Under the pieces are notes generated by a model, which was not told where the DNA came from, searched no databases, and saw nothing but the letters and a program-made list of their open reading frames with translations. A program made the translations under genes and the position numbers. A stretch of DNA of 64,000 nt from Motacilla alba alba (taxonomy: Eukaryota; Chordata; Aves; Passeriformes; Motacillidae), in assembly GCF_015832195.1 (NCBI RefSeq), contig NC_052016.1, positions 81,567,047 to 81,631,046 on the forward strand, given 5' to 3'. Shown here piece after piece: positions 1 through 13,100 of the stretch. Position 1 is the first letter of the stretch; each line of letters opens with the position of its first letter.

Positions 1-1033
1 TGGAAAAATGAAGGGGCAAACTGTTATATATTCATGTATTCTTATATTTTTATTTTCATGCTTCATATCTCATTTGGGCTCTTCCATATTCCAATGTCAC
101 TCTAGCCATATTAGGCAGACAGTCAAAAACATCCATACTAGTAATCCATCCCTATGAAGTACTGGGTTTGACTTTCAGTGTTTTTCTGGAGTCCAAGCAC
201 TGTATTGTTAAGAACTGACATACTTCTTTCTCCTTAATTCATTATTTATTTGTTGCTAAGGTTAGCTGCATTTTTCATAGATTTGGGGACTGCATCTTAA
301 TCTTCACATAGAAGAATTCTCTTTTTCTAAAAACTGTATTCACTGTTCAGTCAAACGATCCTTTAATTTGTTGACTTTTTTTAAGCTCATATTGAATTAG
401 AATGAGACTTTTATTTTTGACATCATTGATTTCAAGATGTAGACAATATAAATCTTAGTCGAAAAAAACTGGAATGTATTTACTGAAACAATAGAGGAGA
501 AATTACTCTTGATTTAATCCTTCAGTGGGTGGAATTCTATACTTAATACAGACTATGAGGTTAATGCACTAAAATTTGATATCTTTATGCAAACAAACAA
601 AAGCAACAAAAAAGAAAATCCAAGCCAACAAAAATTCTTAGTAACTTTCTTTTTAAAACAAATATGTCCATTAAATTGAAGAAGAAAATTAAAAGGAATA
701 TCTGAAAGATTAATGCTAGCTTGCAGACAAAATGAAGGTACTGTGAAGATTAAATATTAGAAGTTCAGAGTAGATATATGGTACCTATCAAAAGCCATTC
801 AAAAGCCATTATGTTTCAACAGGAAAGAAAAGACAGCTATTCTAAGTAAGAAGGGAAAGTTTTAGCAAATGAAAAATTAGACAGGGACATAAACTCTAGA
901 GCTGGAAAAAAAGGAAAAGTCATTGAGAAGGACTGTAAACACATTCAAGTGATCTTCAGCTGAGGTATTGAAAAACTCATATTAATATATTTGCACTAAT
1001 TGTTGCTTAGCCCTGTGTGATTGATAAGTAGAA
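1..1033. other. AT-rich unique DNA, no gene seen
   Basis: No open frame of note, no known repeat family and no RNA gene are visible. The sequence has A/T-rich runs typical of avian intergenic or intronic DNA. It ends where a CR1 tail begins. Confidence 0.6.
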
Positions 1034-1260
1034 CATAGAATCATAGAATAATTTGGTTTGGAAAAGACCTCTAAAGATCATCTAATCCAACTCCCTGCAA
1101 TGACCAGCAATATCTAGATCAGGTTGTTCAGAGCCCAGTCCACCCTGACCTTGAATATTTCCAGGTATGGAGCATCTGCCACCTCTCTGAGCCACCAGTC
1201 TTTTACCAACCTCATTGAAAAAAACCTTCTTCCTTACCCTTACATCTAATGTAAATTAAA
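1034..1260 (-). mobile_element. CR1 LINE 3' end fragment
   Basis: Read on the minus strand, this is the 3' untranslated end of a chicken-repeat-1 (CR1) retrotransposon. On the plus strand it opens with the inverted terminal motif CATAGAATCATAGAATA, then a diverged 'GGTTTGGAAAAGACCTCTAAAGATCATCTAATCCAACTCCCTGC' block broken only by small changes. It continues through 'CCACCCTGACCTTGAATATTTCCAGG' and 'CCACCTCTCTGAG' into 'CTTCTTCCTTACCCTTACATCTAAT'. CR1 copies are normally 5'-truncated, as here. The element carries no coding sequence and is substantially diverged, so it is an old, inactive insertion. The 5' boundary is approximate. Confidence 0.93.
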
Positions 1261-2258
1261 CATCTTTTATATTTATGTGTTTAGTTAACACAGGCTTGTG
1301 GTAGACTTAGAGACACACTATTGAATATGGTTGAGACTCCTGTCCTACTGTCAGAAAGACCAAAACACAGTGGTAAATTACACCTGCCAAAATCCCTGAA
1401 ACACAGCTGAAAACAGCAGAGATGGTGGTCCTCTAGCACGGACTGAGCTCTGCTGTGCCTTTGATTTCACTTGAGTGCCTCTGCCTGGGTAAAATTTTAG
1501 GGATCCCCCAGATGGTGAGGAAATGAAAATGAATTTTCTCATTGCATTTCATCTGTGGTTTCAAGGTTTTTTTCTGCAACCTGCCTATGCCAGCTCACAT
1601 ATCTGGGAAGTTAAATATAGAATCATAGTAACCTCTTAAGTGCTTCGAAATCAGGAAATCTTCCAATGAGTGGGTGCAGACACTAGATGGATGTAATAGG
1701 AATAGGAATCCTAGAAAGGTAAATCAAACACAAAAGGATTACATTATTTTTTTCACAATATTGTCAACTGTGGAATATTCTCATACTGAAGGCATTATTT
1801 ATATGGATGAACCAGGTGGATAATTCCCAATCAAATCTAGGTAGCAGTGGTTTTAGAATAAATTAATATTAATTAAAACTTGGCCAAATTCCATTTACTC
1901 AAGGCACTGAAGGGACTCAAATACAAATGTCAGCAACCCATCTGTTTAAACCAGCCTCGGCAGAAAGTGAAAATGATTGCATTTAATAGCACATATTTGA
2001 AAAAGGACTTGATCAGTTAAGGAGAAACTATAGCAGGTCAATCTACATTTGATTAAAGATCAAATTTATAGACATATAACTATATGCAGCATACAAAGGG
2101 GAAAGGACTACAAATATTAGGTGTCAGAAATTCTTACCTCAGAAACCTATGGGAATTTTTAAAGAAATCAAGTAGAATATCTCTCCATGTCATCTAGTCA
2201 TAATGCATTCAAATTTCAAAAATCTGACAATGGTCTTCATCTCCAAAGCCTGTTAAAG

Positions 2259-2283
2259 AAAAAAAAAAAAAAAAAAAAAAAAA
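2259..2283. repeat. Poly(A) tract, 25 bp
   Basis: Uninterrupted run of 25 A. Such tracts can be tails of retrotransposed sequence, but no recognisable retrocopy precedes it and no flanking duplication was found, so it is called only as a homopolymer. Confidence 0.95.
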
Positions 2284-5077
2284 GGCAAACAGGAGGCTGT
2301 GTAAAAAGATGGTCACTTAGTACTTGATAGGAAATAGAAGGTTTAAACAAAAGAGAAGTTTTCACTCTCAAGGAAAATTACAAATGTTGCTATTTGAGAA
2401 CAGTGTGGCTCAGTATGTTTGTAAATATTCTAGAAAAAAAATATTAACAAGACCACTAAGCTTGCTGGTAATGTTGAATTATTCAAGATATATGATTAGA
2501 GAGAACTTTAAACAAAAATCACTCTATATTGACACAGTGTACAGTGAAAATGAAATCCCATGTCAGTGAATGCAAAAAGTAATGGAGGGAAATGTTTCAA
2601 CTACACAGATAAAATATTATCTGTCAAATGAATTAATATCACTTAAGAAAAGAGGCAAATTTATTTAATGGGTGTCTAAATAAAAATAAAAAATTAATGA
2701 TTGTGAAGGTCTTTCTTCATTCTTTTGGCATAACTAAATTGTGAAATTTGTCAGTGTGTATACAGAGCAAAATTGTAATGGAATTAAAACAGGACCAGAA
2801 GCCACAGAGGACAGATTTATTAGTGGACTTCAAGAAAAATAAGTCCAAATGAAATCTATATCTGAAAAAATCCTTAGAACAATAATTTCCAAAAGTAATG
2901 ACAATAGAAACACTATTCTTCACTTTTATACTGATCATCCTAAGTATATGCTAATAATCTTTGGATTGATTTTATCAACTTTTCATTACAAGAGGAATAA
3001 TCCATTTTAAGGTTTGGGCAAGCTCATACATTGTCTGTACGAACTAGCTTTAACAAAATAATCTTGACTGTTTTTTTTGTATTTTTATTAATATGCATTA
3101 AATGTTTTTTCCTTTATGAAGTTGTTCAGTCTCTAAATTGACGTGATGAGAATTATCATTTAAAACTAGTTTAGAAACAAAATTCAGAATATGCAGTAAT
3201 TTAGCATATTCTAGGTAATTTTTTTAAGATAACTATTTTGCTGTGATTTTTCATTATTTTTTCATTAAACGATATCAGAGAGCTAAATTTTAGTCTTGGT
3301 CCCAGACTACCCATATTCCTAGTGTATCCCAGACTGTATGTTCACACAAATTATGTTCATTTATGTATGATGGGAAAGAATTTGTTTTAATAAATATTTA
3401 TGTTTTCCTGTTTTAAATGGAAGATATATGGCCAAACCCACAACACCTAAAGACTCTACACACTGAAATACTAAGAGTTATTTCTGCTCATGCTGCTCAG
3501 AATCCTCCAGTTAATAGTTTACCTCTTTAAGTCAAGGAGCAGCAAAACTTACAGCTTGTACCTAGAAGCAAAGAAAAACTGATTTGCATAATGCCCAATT
3601 TTAATGCAAAGGGAATTTTGAGATGAAGATTTTATATGTAGCTATTAAGAACTACTCAATCACCTGGGAACATCCAAAGGTATTATTGAGCTCAACTCAT
3701 CTTTCCATGTGAAATTCTGACTAAACTGTGTTTTATATATCTCATTCTTTTTAGATTAAAACCAAATTATACCTCTTACAATGTTCATCATTATCTGCCT
3801 GTTCTGGAATGAAAGAATTTATTTCTGTAGACTTCTAATGTATTTTGCTAGTAGGAACAAAAGCATTCAGAAAGGTCCAAACAAATGCAGTGATAAATCT
3901 CACAATTACTCCATTTTATGGCATTTCATCCTGTACTGCACATAATCAAACCCTTACTGCCTCTGGTCTATATTAAGGATTGGTTTGAGGTTTTTTTCTG
4001 TGGCTGTGGCTCAGTGGGGAGTTCACTATTCATCCATGCTGACTGTCTGCTGAATTTGCTCAACTTCCTCTCCAGTTCAGTTTTCTAATGGAAATTACAA
4101 AAGCAAGCTGAATTTTACTCTCCTGAAATCCAGGACTGTGGCTATGCTATTGATTTTTCTCACTTCTTCCAGGATTTTAATCTGCCTAATCTCGTGGTTA
4201 TACTGCTGCCAAGGCTGCCCTCAGCCTTCATATCTCTAGTGGGGTTCTCTGTAACAGATCCAACAGTACCACAACTATTTGACCCATCAATCAAAAGCAT
4301 AAAAGAAATCAATATTTTAGAGTAACATAAACCTGCCTGTTGACATTAACTTGGCTGTACATCTGATGTGGTTATATATTCTCATAGAAGTTACTTTCTT
4401 AATGTGATTTGATCATATGGCTATATCAACCACAACACTGCTTTTAAATCTTCTGCAAAAGTATCTACCTGCAAAAAAATAGCTTTTTAACATTATTACC
4501 TTTCAAATCATGTGTAAGCACTTTTTTGGGGACAAATCATGAGCTGGCTGACAGTGAATCTGAGAAAGCCAAGTGATCCAGTTCACTTTAATGTCATATT
4601 TACTCCAAAAGCTTATTATAAGGTAAAATGGCAAATATTTTTAGTCTACAGGAAAAAATGTTCTAGTAAACTAGTCCAGATCAAATAAATCTTCTTAACA
4701 GTGCTAAACTCCATTTCTTCTTATTGTTTTACTGTTTTAAATTATTTAAAAGCCTACTCCATTTACTAACCTCTCCAAGGAAATTTAAAATCCTTCATTA
4801 AATTCTTCCCCAATGTTATCATTCTTATCACCTTGAAGTAGCCTCCCACTAGTCTGTCATGCAATCCCTTAAGAGTTATCTAATTTAATAACCTTTCAGA
4901 ATTTTAGTATTATTTATATCAACTACACTACAGAAAATGTTGCTAAAAAGATTCTCAATAATAAATCTGTGTTCATCTTTTGTATAATTTAGTGGCTGGA
5001 GGGTAAAATAGCAAAAGACCTCTTTTTTAGGGCCTGTCTCATATGTGTATCCAATTAAGATACTATTCTACTCTGCT

Positions 5078-5105
5078 ATTTATTTATTTATTTATGTATT
5101 TATTT
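5078..5105. repeat. (ATTT)n microsatellite
   Basis: Short tetranucleotide repeat of ATTT units with one G interruption near its 3' part (ATTTATGTATTT). Confidence 0.9.
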
Positions 5106-5400
5106 GCTTTGGCACTTCATTTGGCCTTTAGCACTTATTTTACTCCATTGTAATTTGCCTTATTCTTTTGTGGAAGATTTGGTCTTCTTATTACTGATAA
5201 GTCCCTGAAGAAATTATGCACATTCATCTAGATTGTTTATCACTTCTTAAATGGAAAGAGAGACCTGTGGGAAAAACAGGGTTTCTTTGCTTGAAAACTT
5301 TAAAATATTAAAGCTAATGCAAAGTCAATTGCTACTGCTGACAATGCTCATTTTCTTTTAAGAGTTACTTTCCTTGATACAACTTTTTTGAGGGAAGGAA

Positions 5401-5466
5401 AAGAATTACAGATAGAAGGAAAGAATTACAGAAGGAAAAGAAGGACAAGAATTACAGATTCTGTAA
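5401..5466. repeat. Imperfect AAGAATTACAGA repeats ending in a palindrome
   Basis: The 12-mer AAGAATTACAGA occurs at 5401-5412, 5421-5432 and 5447-5458, joined by purine-rich spacers. The third copy runs into TTACAGA-T-TCTGTAA (5452-5466), a perfect 7-bp inverted repeat around one base. It looks like local slippage in a purine-rich stretch. Confidence 0.85.
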
Positions 5467-7019
5467 CTTTGTTTCATACTTAGTCAAGACTGAAACTGCC
5501 CTGTAAAAAGGAGGTATCTTTGAAATTGCAGTTGTTTAAATGTGTTAATAAATGCAAATGTATCCAAACCAAAAGAATAAAAATGCTAATGACCTTCAAA
5601 TATTTGCAATAGAGCATCAGCGATACATAAAATTAAAGATTTGCAATCTGACTGCTGTTTACATTTATATGGGTGGGGAGAATAGATGAGATTTTAGAGC
5701 AAAATTTTGCCTCTGACAAAAAAAAATTCACATGTTCCTGGAATATTCATGTAAGATTGCACATAAACACATATTATTCAAGTATAAAACTAAGTTTTGA
5801 TATACTTGCATCCTCTGTTTTGAAAGAGGAACCCATAAACACTTGTAATTACTAAACCATTTTTAATGCAATTATGATTGTCTGGAATAGTGCAAGCTAC
5901 TGAAGATTATCAATGCCTTTAACAGATGTGATGTGGTGTATGATATTCAATAATGTGATTCTGAATCTTTTCACTAATACCCTGATGTTGAAGAATTTTT
6001 ATTTCTTTAATGGGGGAAAAAATGCAGATATGTACACAAAAAAAGGACAGAAAAAATAAAACACATTCTGTTTTTTTCATTATAACATACAGATTATTTT
6101 TACATCTTCTCACAATCTCTTTCCACCTTTTCTTTTTCACTTTCTCAGAGGATTTAGGAGATGGCAACAAAAATTTTCATAGTAATGGAAACAGCTGTTT
6201 TTTCAGCATTTTTTTTTTCTTTTTAAAATCTGTTTGCAATTTTTCAAAAATGGTACATTTGTCAATTTTTATTACATTAATTCAATCTTAGTATTTCTTA
6301 ATTTTTGGTAAATAGCTCTCTTCTGGTTTTAAGAAGTAGAAGAAGGATCTGTTGGGTAGAGTAAGTTTGTTAGAAGCTGGTGTCTTTATTGCATTTAACT
6401 GCCCCATTTTGAATCACCTCCAGTTCTAATCTCAAATATCCACTTAGCTACACCATATCTTTACCAAGAGACTCTTTTAATGGAAAAAACTTGGAATGTG
6501 ACACCTTGAAAAAAAATTATAAAAACTTAACTGCAAGAAATTATCTGGGGAAGCTTTAATAGCAAGATGACAATGAATACACTTGCATAAAGTACAGATG
6601 GTGAGAACTTACCCTGATGTCTTCATTGCCCACTCCTTCACTTTATTTGATTAGTTGCAAATCAGAAGATAAAGCCCTGAGTTGCATTTTGAGGAGAATT
6701 TAGTGATTGTAAAAATAGTATGACAGTTTTTTATCTTTGTGTTATCCATCTGCATCTTCTGTACCATTATTCCACTGGTATTATTCCATTATTATGTTTT
6801 TAACAGACAAAAAAATCAATATATGCATCAAATTCCTAGCTGAAAGATTTTATATAAAAATATGCAAGCACATAGAATATACATTTCTCTATATATTCAT
6901 ATTAAATATGCATGTATATACACATGTCCACTTGCACGCCATTTAAGAAGATCTCATTTGAATTTTCACAACTTTTTACCCATCTAGGCTTCAGCTGAGA
7001 ATGACAAGGAATATTTTCC

Positions 7020-7595
7020 TGTGGGTTTGTCTGAGGTAGAGTTAATTTTCTTCACAGTGGCTTATATGGGGCTGTGTTTTGGATTTGTGCTGGGAACAGT
7101 GTTGATCATATAGAGATGTCTTTGTTATTGATGGGCAGGGCTTGCACAGAGCCAAAGACTTCTCTGCTTTTTGTACTGCCATGCTAATGAGGATGTTGGG
7201 GACATTGGGAGGAGACACAACCAGACGAGCTGATCCCAACTAACATATGTCCATATGACATTATGCCCAGTATATAAAGCTGGGGGAAGAAAGAAAAACG
7301 GGGGTGGGGGGACGTTCAGACTGATGCTATTTGTCTTCCCAAGTCACTGTTACCCATGATGGGGCCCTGCTCTCCTGGAGATGGCTGAACACCTGCCTGC
7401 CCATGAGAACCAGTGAATTATTCCTTGGTTTTGCATTGCAGACATGTGTGGCTCTTGCTCTCCCTATTAAGCTGGTTTTATCTCATCCCACAAGTTCTCT
7501 TGCATTTACCCTTCCGATTTGCTCTCAGCCCTTTGCGGGGGAGTGAATGAGTGGCTGTGTGGGGCTTGGCTGCTGCCTGAGGTTAAGCCATGGCA
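7020..7595 (+). mobile_element. Solo LTR of an avian endogenous retrovirus (copy 1)
   Basis: This matches the layout of a very common avian ERV long terminal repeat. A 5' U3 start resembling TGTTATGGGTTTGG...GAGGTAGAG is followed by 'GGGGCTGTGTTTTGGATTTG' and 'GAGATGTCTTTGTTATTG'. A TATA box (TATATAAA, 7271-7278) precedes 'GCTGGGGGAAGAA'. The U5 holds 'TTTATCTCATCCCACAAGTT' and 'TTACCCTTCCGATTTGCTC' and ends in 'GAGGTTAAGCCATGGCA'. It belongs to the same family and orientation as the element at 17.07 kb. The polyadenylation signal expected before the TTTATCTC motif is mutated (TATTAAG). No gag, pol or env follows, so it is a solo LTR. The first bases differ from the sister copy and I could not find a target-site duplication, so the 5' end is uncertain by some ten bases. 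Promoter activity today is unlikely but untested. Confidence 0.88.
7271..7278 (+). promoter_or_regulatory. TATA box of LTR copy 1
   Basis: TATATAAA followed by GCTGGGGGAAG, at the position where the U3 promoter of this LTR family lies. It is identical to the box in the copy at 17.34 kb. Confidence 0.7.
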
Positions 7596-7979
7596 TGTCT
7601 TTAAAAAACTAAACTTATATCCTCTACTCTTCCTGAAACCTGTCAGTGCTAAGGGGAGATAGGAGAATTACTGCAAATAACTGAAAAACATTGAAAATTC
7701 AGAGAAGCTATGCAAGCTTTTTACAAAAGAACTGCTATCATTCATAGGAGAATCTGATATTTATACGACACTGAAGCTTTCATGAACACAAGTGCATACA
7801 CACGAAAAATCATGTTATTTTAAGGTATGGTCTTGGAAAGGATTTAACAAAGGGACAACAAACATTTTTGATTGCTACACATGCTGGCTTAAGAATAGTC
7901 TGAATGATGAATACTAGAGAAATCAAATTACTCTGTATTTCTCAGAAATAGTGATCTAGCTTCTTTCATTCTCTCCTAA

Positions 7980-8010
7980 TATTTGCCTTCCTGCCCAAGG
8001 AAGGCAAATA
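7980..8010. repeat. Perfect inverted repeat, 13-bp arms, 5-nt loop
   Basis: TATTTGCCTTCCT (7980-7992) and its exact reverse complement AGGAAGGCAAATA (7998-8010) flank the loop GCCCA. It is not part of any repeat family I recognise. Confidence 0.95.
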
Positions 8011-8870
8011 GGGGAATGTGTAAAAAATATTATGAACCTTTTTGTTAAGCATGTTGTGTATTTTCTGAAAGAACTCCTCTATATTATTCATTCTTTATCA
8101 CAAGTCCTCAGAGTCATACACTGAACACACAGACACATACATGCATATGTACTATGCACATTGTTTATTTGTCCTCAATCAATATAATCAATATGTACAT
8201 AAAAATGTACCTATAATAATTTTTTTTTAAATCCTAAGAAATGGTTAATATCGACAGACTTCTTTCAGATTATGGGATAGTATAAAGATCTGATTTTCTA
8301 AATTTATAGTTGATATTCACCTTTATTTGGCTGTTTGCTCTGTTAATCTCTAGCTAATTTACAAATTTAATGTGAACAAAGAGCTAGAAATACTTCTACA
8401 AAAGAAGAAGTTAGACTTTATATCAATAACATATAGAAAAGATTCATTTTCTGAAAGTATCTTACAAAGGAACTGGAGGTGATAGGATGACTAGCTTGGA
8501 TGAAGACCTCTGCTCTGTAGATAAATTTACTGTGCCACATGAGTTTCAGCCCATTTCTCCTGAGTACATAAATAGGATTTACAAAGGTAACTTAACTAGT
8601 GAGATTTGCAGCCTGATTCAAAATAATTATATGCAGAAAATCTTCTCTGAGTGCTGTATCTTAATGTATATTACACTGTCTTAAGTAGCTGAAGTATTGC
8701 AAAGGAATTGCAAATAATAAATTATTTTCCACGTGGCCTAACAAGTTCAAGAGAAAAATGCTGGCAATAAATTGTGATTCATTTACTTGGCACACATTAA
8801 GAAAAAGAATAACATGGATAACTACACCTTTACTGTGGAAAAGTTTTCTCTTTTTATCTGGTTGCCTTAA

Positions 8871-8890
8871 TTTTTTTTTTTTTTTTTTTT
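8871..8890. repeat. Poly(T) tract, 20 bp
   Basis: Uninterrupted run of 20 T, flanked by AA on both sides. No recognisable retrocopy lies next to it on the minus strand. Confidence 0.95.
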
Positions 8891-9075
8891 AATTTGCTTG
8901 CTTGTTTTTCTGGTTACCTAGTCATTTAAGTAACATTCCCTTCAGCTGATCAGAGAAAAGAAGACGGCTGGCTGAAAGTTTATCGTGTCTGATGTGTAAT
9001 GTGACAGCAGTATTAAAGTAATTTCTTGAGTTACTCTGTTAAACTCCCATAATAAAACAAAATTGCTCATACTGG

Positions 9076-9096
9076 AAAAAAAAAAATATATATATA
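9076..9096. repeat. A-run followed by (TA)n
   Basis: Eleven A followed by alternating TA dinucleotides, a short low-complexity microsatellite. Confidence 0.9.
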
Positions 9097-11853
9097 GACA
9101 GTATGATCTTAAGATAGATACATTGACCAGTAATTGAATTACAATACCATGTGTACATGCATTTTTAATTTTCCACAGTGACCTGGATTCATTCCATCCT
9201 CATTTTAAAAACTTCTTTGAGGGTGGAAAGTGAATTTCTGTTATGCTTTCTCAGTTTAACAACCTTTGAATGCCAAAAGGAGATCATTCCCAGATGAAAC
9301 GATGCAGGAAAATGCAGTTCAGGAGAGGACCTGGTGTATTGCAACCCCTATGCACAACTTAGCCACACTCTATAATCAGCATGCATCACGATGCCTAAAA
9401 ATAGTACGGCTTGGACTGCTGGTCCTCACACCAAATATTTCACTCTTTAGGTCCACTCTTGTGGTGCTGAACTAATTGTTAATGTACACACAGCCTCTCT
9501 CCAAAGTTTTGAGGACAGTTTTGCCTTCCCACTGGAGTTAGCTGGGAAGGGTGGCTGCCTTCTGAGTTTTTTCCTGTCTTGATAAGATCTGTTACCTTTC
9601 AAGTGACTGCAGTCGTTATGGGCAGCCAAGGTTAAGTGTCAATTATAAGTACTTCAAGTGAAATGTCTTGAAGACGTGTCTGTTTTCTCGCTTAGAACTC
9701 CATCCTGCAAGACCCTTTCTTAAAATGAAATCACCTAATTGCATCCTTTGACCTTAAAGTTTCACAAACACATTCTGCAAGTTTCGAAAACAACCCAGTA
9801 TTAAGAAAATTGGAATTAGTGGCAGAGAAATGTGCTCTTCTACAGAGTGGAAAACTTATATAGGCTGACCATCCCAATTATATTCTACAAGCTAACCTAA
9901 TTTTTATATTTCTTCAACAGTAAAGAGTGTCACATACCAAGAGTATTTTTTTGATTATTGAAGCTGAAGGAAAATCCTTGGCAAGAATTTGAAGTAATCT
10001 ACAATCAAAATGCTGCATGAATATAAAAAATATATTAAAAATTATTAGTGATGTTAAAAAATATAATTAAAATTAAGATAATCTCTCTGTGAGATCAAAC
10101 TTTAGCATAAACTAATAAAAATTATCTGAACTGAGCAATAAATAAATTACCCTGCTTTGTTTAGTCAAGTGTTAATCTTCTCTGTTAATACTTTCTGAAA
10201 GGCTTAAGTTACAAGTAACAAGAAATTAATGGATCCAGGTTTTTGCTGGGTCATTTGAGATTTTTTGTTTTGAGTCATGTTTTTTGGGGTGTATGTGTTT
10301 TGTTGTTTGTATATTTTTCCATCTGAAAGGAGTTATTTTATTTTTTTACAGGGTCTAGATGAAGATGGTAAAACAAAACAAAAAAAACTGGAGTAGGAAA
10401 TCATCCAGATCTTCTACAGATTATATAGAGTCCTTATATTAAAATATTAAATGCATAGTCAAAATATCGTTTTTTATGATGTACAATTCTCTGCACAAAT
10501 ATCACCTGAACATTAATTTTTCTCACTCATAATAGTTACTTATGCAAGTGAACTTTCAAATATTATACATTCAACTGGGAATGCCTCTGAAAGTACAACT
10601 CTCATAGTCTCTCCAGCCAATACAATCTTTACTACTTTCCTTGGATTTCATTTTTATCTATAATTCATTAATTCATGAAGGTCAAAAGTCCTTCAGCTAG
10701 TATGAAAAAACTCAAGAGTTTAAAATCCCAGAGCAGAAAAAGTAAAAAAAAACTCTTAAATATCTTTAACTTTCCACTTCTGCCTTTTAGAAGGTTGATC
10801 AGTCCCTATGTGACAGTAATAATAATGATGATTTCTTGAAGAGTAGATGTCCTCAATTATGCAGTATAAATTGAAGGCAAAAACAAAACTCTATTAGTAT
10901 GCATCCTTGTATTTTTTTGCTCCTTCACTGTTTCCTCATAACAATGCACTTTCTCTTCTACTTATTACAAAGAACTATTCCCTTATCTACTCCAGAGTCT
11001 TTCTAATAGTAATACATTAAACTCAAAAGCACCTGGATTGTGGTATTTGAATAGCTGAAGGGAATTTTTATTTCCCTTTAGTTTTTTGTCTTAAACAAAA
11101 ACAGGATAATAAATTAAAAACGTGAATGTCACAAGTATTGAAAAATTATTCAAAAGCATCACCTGGAGAAAAACAAAAATTGCCATCTGCGTGCAACTTG
11201 AAAACCTTGTTCCTTTGTTATAATGTATCTTGTTTTATTTTATTTTCAGTAATTGTAATTAAAATATAGTAGCAACTGTAATTTAGTAATGCTGATAGAT
11301 TTCTGGACACATCCATGCAGCAAACTCATTCCTATCTGTGATGGTTCTGTGATGGTCCAACGTAAACTGGGAAACCAATCTCATATAGTAAAATTTGGAT
11401 GCTGAAGCCATGGATAAAGAACCACAGTACTCAGTTTCACATAGTCTCAAATTAATTTATAAGCAATATGAGTACAACAGCTGGTTAGGGATTTCTATGT
11501 TTTGATGTGTGCAGAGTTCACACTAGTGAAAAATTATGGCTTCATCCACCCTGGTCCATTTTAAACCTCTATGAAGGATCCAGAGTATCCTCCTATTTAG
11601 AGCTAATTAGTGTTTGTTCATTAATTCATAAGTACAGCTCCAAAAAACTACAAATATAAAGCTGTTAGCAGTTGTCTGACAACTTGGGTCATCTTTTCTT
11701 CTTTCTTTCTTTCCCATATATACCAGGTCAGCCTAAACAGACAGAACTGAGTAGGCACGCTGACGGTCTCATTTACCTGAGTAGGCTGTACCCCTTTGCA
11801 ATAGGAAAGTTATGACAAAGGTCACAATTCAGTATGTAAGGCTTGAATAGGGA

Positions 11854-12255
11854 GTGAGTCCAGTGAAGGCCACAAAGGAAATCAAGGCCTGGGGCATCTT
11901 TCATTTGAGAAGAGATGGAAAAGGTTTGTGACTGTTCAGCCTGAAGAGGGGCTCAGGGAAATGTAAAACAGAAAAACAGACTTTTCTCAGTGGTGCCCTG
12001 AGACAATCTGTGTAAATTGAAACACATGCAATTCTATCTGAACATAAGGAAACATTTGTTGACTGTAAGGGTGGGTGAGCACTGAAACAGGTTTCTTAGG
12101 GAAGTTGTGCTGTCTTTATCTGTGAAGATATCTAAAACCTGACTGAACACTGTCCTGGGAAACTTTCTATAGGTGAAGATACTCTTATTTGGGTAGAAGG
12201 TGGCTGAAACAATCTCTAGAGGTGTTTTCTGACTCCAGCCATTCTGAGATTCAGT
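11854..12255 (+). mobile_element. CR1 LINE 3' fragment, about 400 bp
   Basis: Plus-strand CR1 covering the end of the element. In order: 'GAGTCCAGTGAAGGCCACAAAGG', 'GGGGCATCTTTCATTTGAGAAGAG', 'CTGTTCAGCCTGAAGAGG', 'CTTTTCTCAGTGGTGCCCTGAG', 'AAACACATG...TCTGAACATAAGGAAACA', 'GAGCACTGAAACAGGTTTCTTAGGGAAGTTGTG', 'AGAGGTGTTTTCTGACTCCAGCC' and the terminal 'ATTCTGAGATTCAG'. This block order matches the known CR1 3' region. It is 5'-truncated, carries many substitutions and small deletions, and has no usable reading frame. It lies between the two related solo LTRs and is independent of them. Confidence 0.95.
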
Positions 12256-13080
12256 AATTTGGCTTTTAAGCTTTCCTTTTCAGTCACCCCACTACTTGCA
12301 TCGATGCTCTTTGCCCTGTCTCAAGCAGGTATCATAAGCCTGGTGGACACACATGCATGCCACCTCTAATGAGCTCACACTTCTTGGTGAGATTAAAAAT
12401 AATACTCTGGAATGAGTGGGTCACTGCTTATATGGTCCACATTATCTGCATGGGTTTCTGCATTTGCAGCTGTGGAGTGGGTCAGGGTCATGAAGGGGGG
12501 TGCTCATGTCCCTTTCAGGGCCCTAGAATTATTCCTGTGCTAAATAGTTTTTTTCTGATCACTTTTCAACATAAAATCAAGTATCTTAAAAACTTCCTGT
12601 TAGGCTAGGCAACACATCAAGGACAAGATTAATGCTTCCTTAAACAAAAGCTTATTAGAGTTAGAAAATCAAGTTTTTCTGGTTCTCATAGGTTGACTAT
12701 AAAGTGAATGAATACAGTTAGCTCTGTAGGGTAGGCATTCTAAATCTCAGGATTGTATATCAAAGAAATTATTTTGAGCTAAAATTGTGAACAAGCTATA
12801 CATTATCTTATCTTATTGAATTTTTTAAACTCTGTTAGAAAATTATTGTTCTCACCCAAATGTGGCTGCATAATCACAAAATAAGGAAGTCAAACTAAAC
12901 CATATTTAAAGAAATTTATGGGTTTTTTATGAGAGTTAAAATATGAATCCATTTATTAGCCACTATTTAGTTATAAATTCACAAATAAGTTTCTTATATG
13001 GGTCACCTTTATTCATAATTCCGTTTGGGGTTTTTTGCTGTTTTTTTTAAATTGGATTTTATTTCTTCTTCTTGTTTGGA

Positions 13081-13100
13081 GGTTGGTTGGTTGGTTGGTT
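13081..13100. repeat. (GGTT)5 microsatellite
   Basis: Five perfect GGTT units, preceded by TTTGGA. Confidence 0.95.

Larger units (their letters stand above)
1261..7019. other. Long AT-rich stretch without genes
   Basis: About 5.8 kb with no supported gene. It contains simple repeats (A-tract at 2.26 kb, ATTT repeat at 5.08 kb, imperfect AAGAATTACAGA repeats at 5.40 kb). Short open frames, for example at 5673-5855 and the overlapping opposite-strand frames at 5919-6291, are rich in Lys, Phe and Ile codons from A/T runs and show no domain. I read them as chance frames. Confidence 0.6.
7596..11853. other. AT-rich DNA without supported genes
   Basis: About 4.3 kb. It contains a perfect 13-bp hairpin (7980-8010), a T20 tract (8871-8890) and a small A/TA repeat (9076-9096). 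An open frame runs from 8430 to 8684 (85 codons, Met at 8487) and a donor-like AAAG|GTAACT falls at 8587, but no family is recognised and no acceptor or conservation can be shown. The opposite-strand frames near 9.27-9.63 kb have no recognisable domain. Confidence 0.55.
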
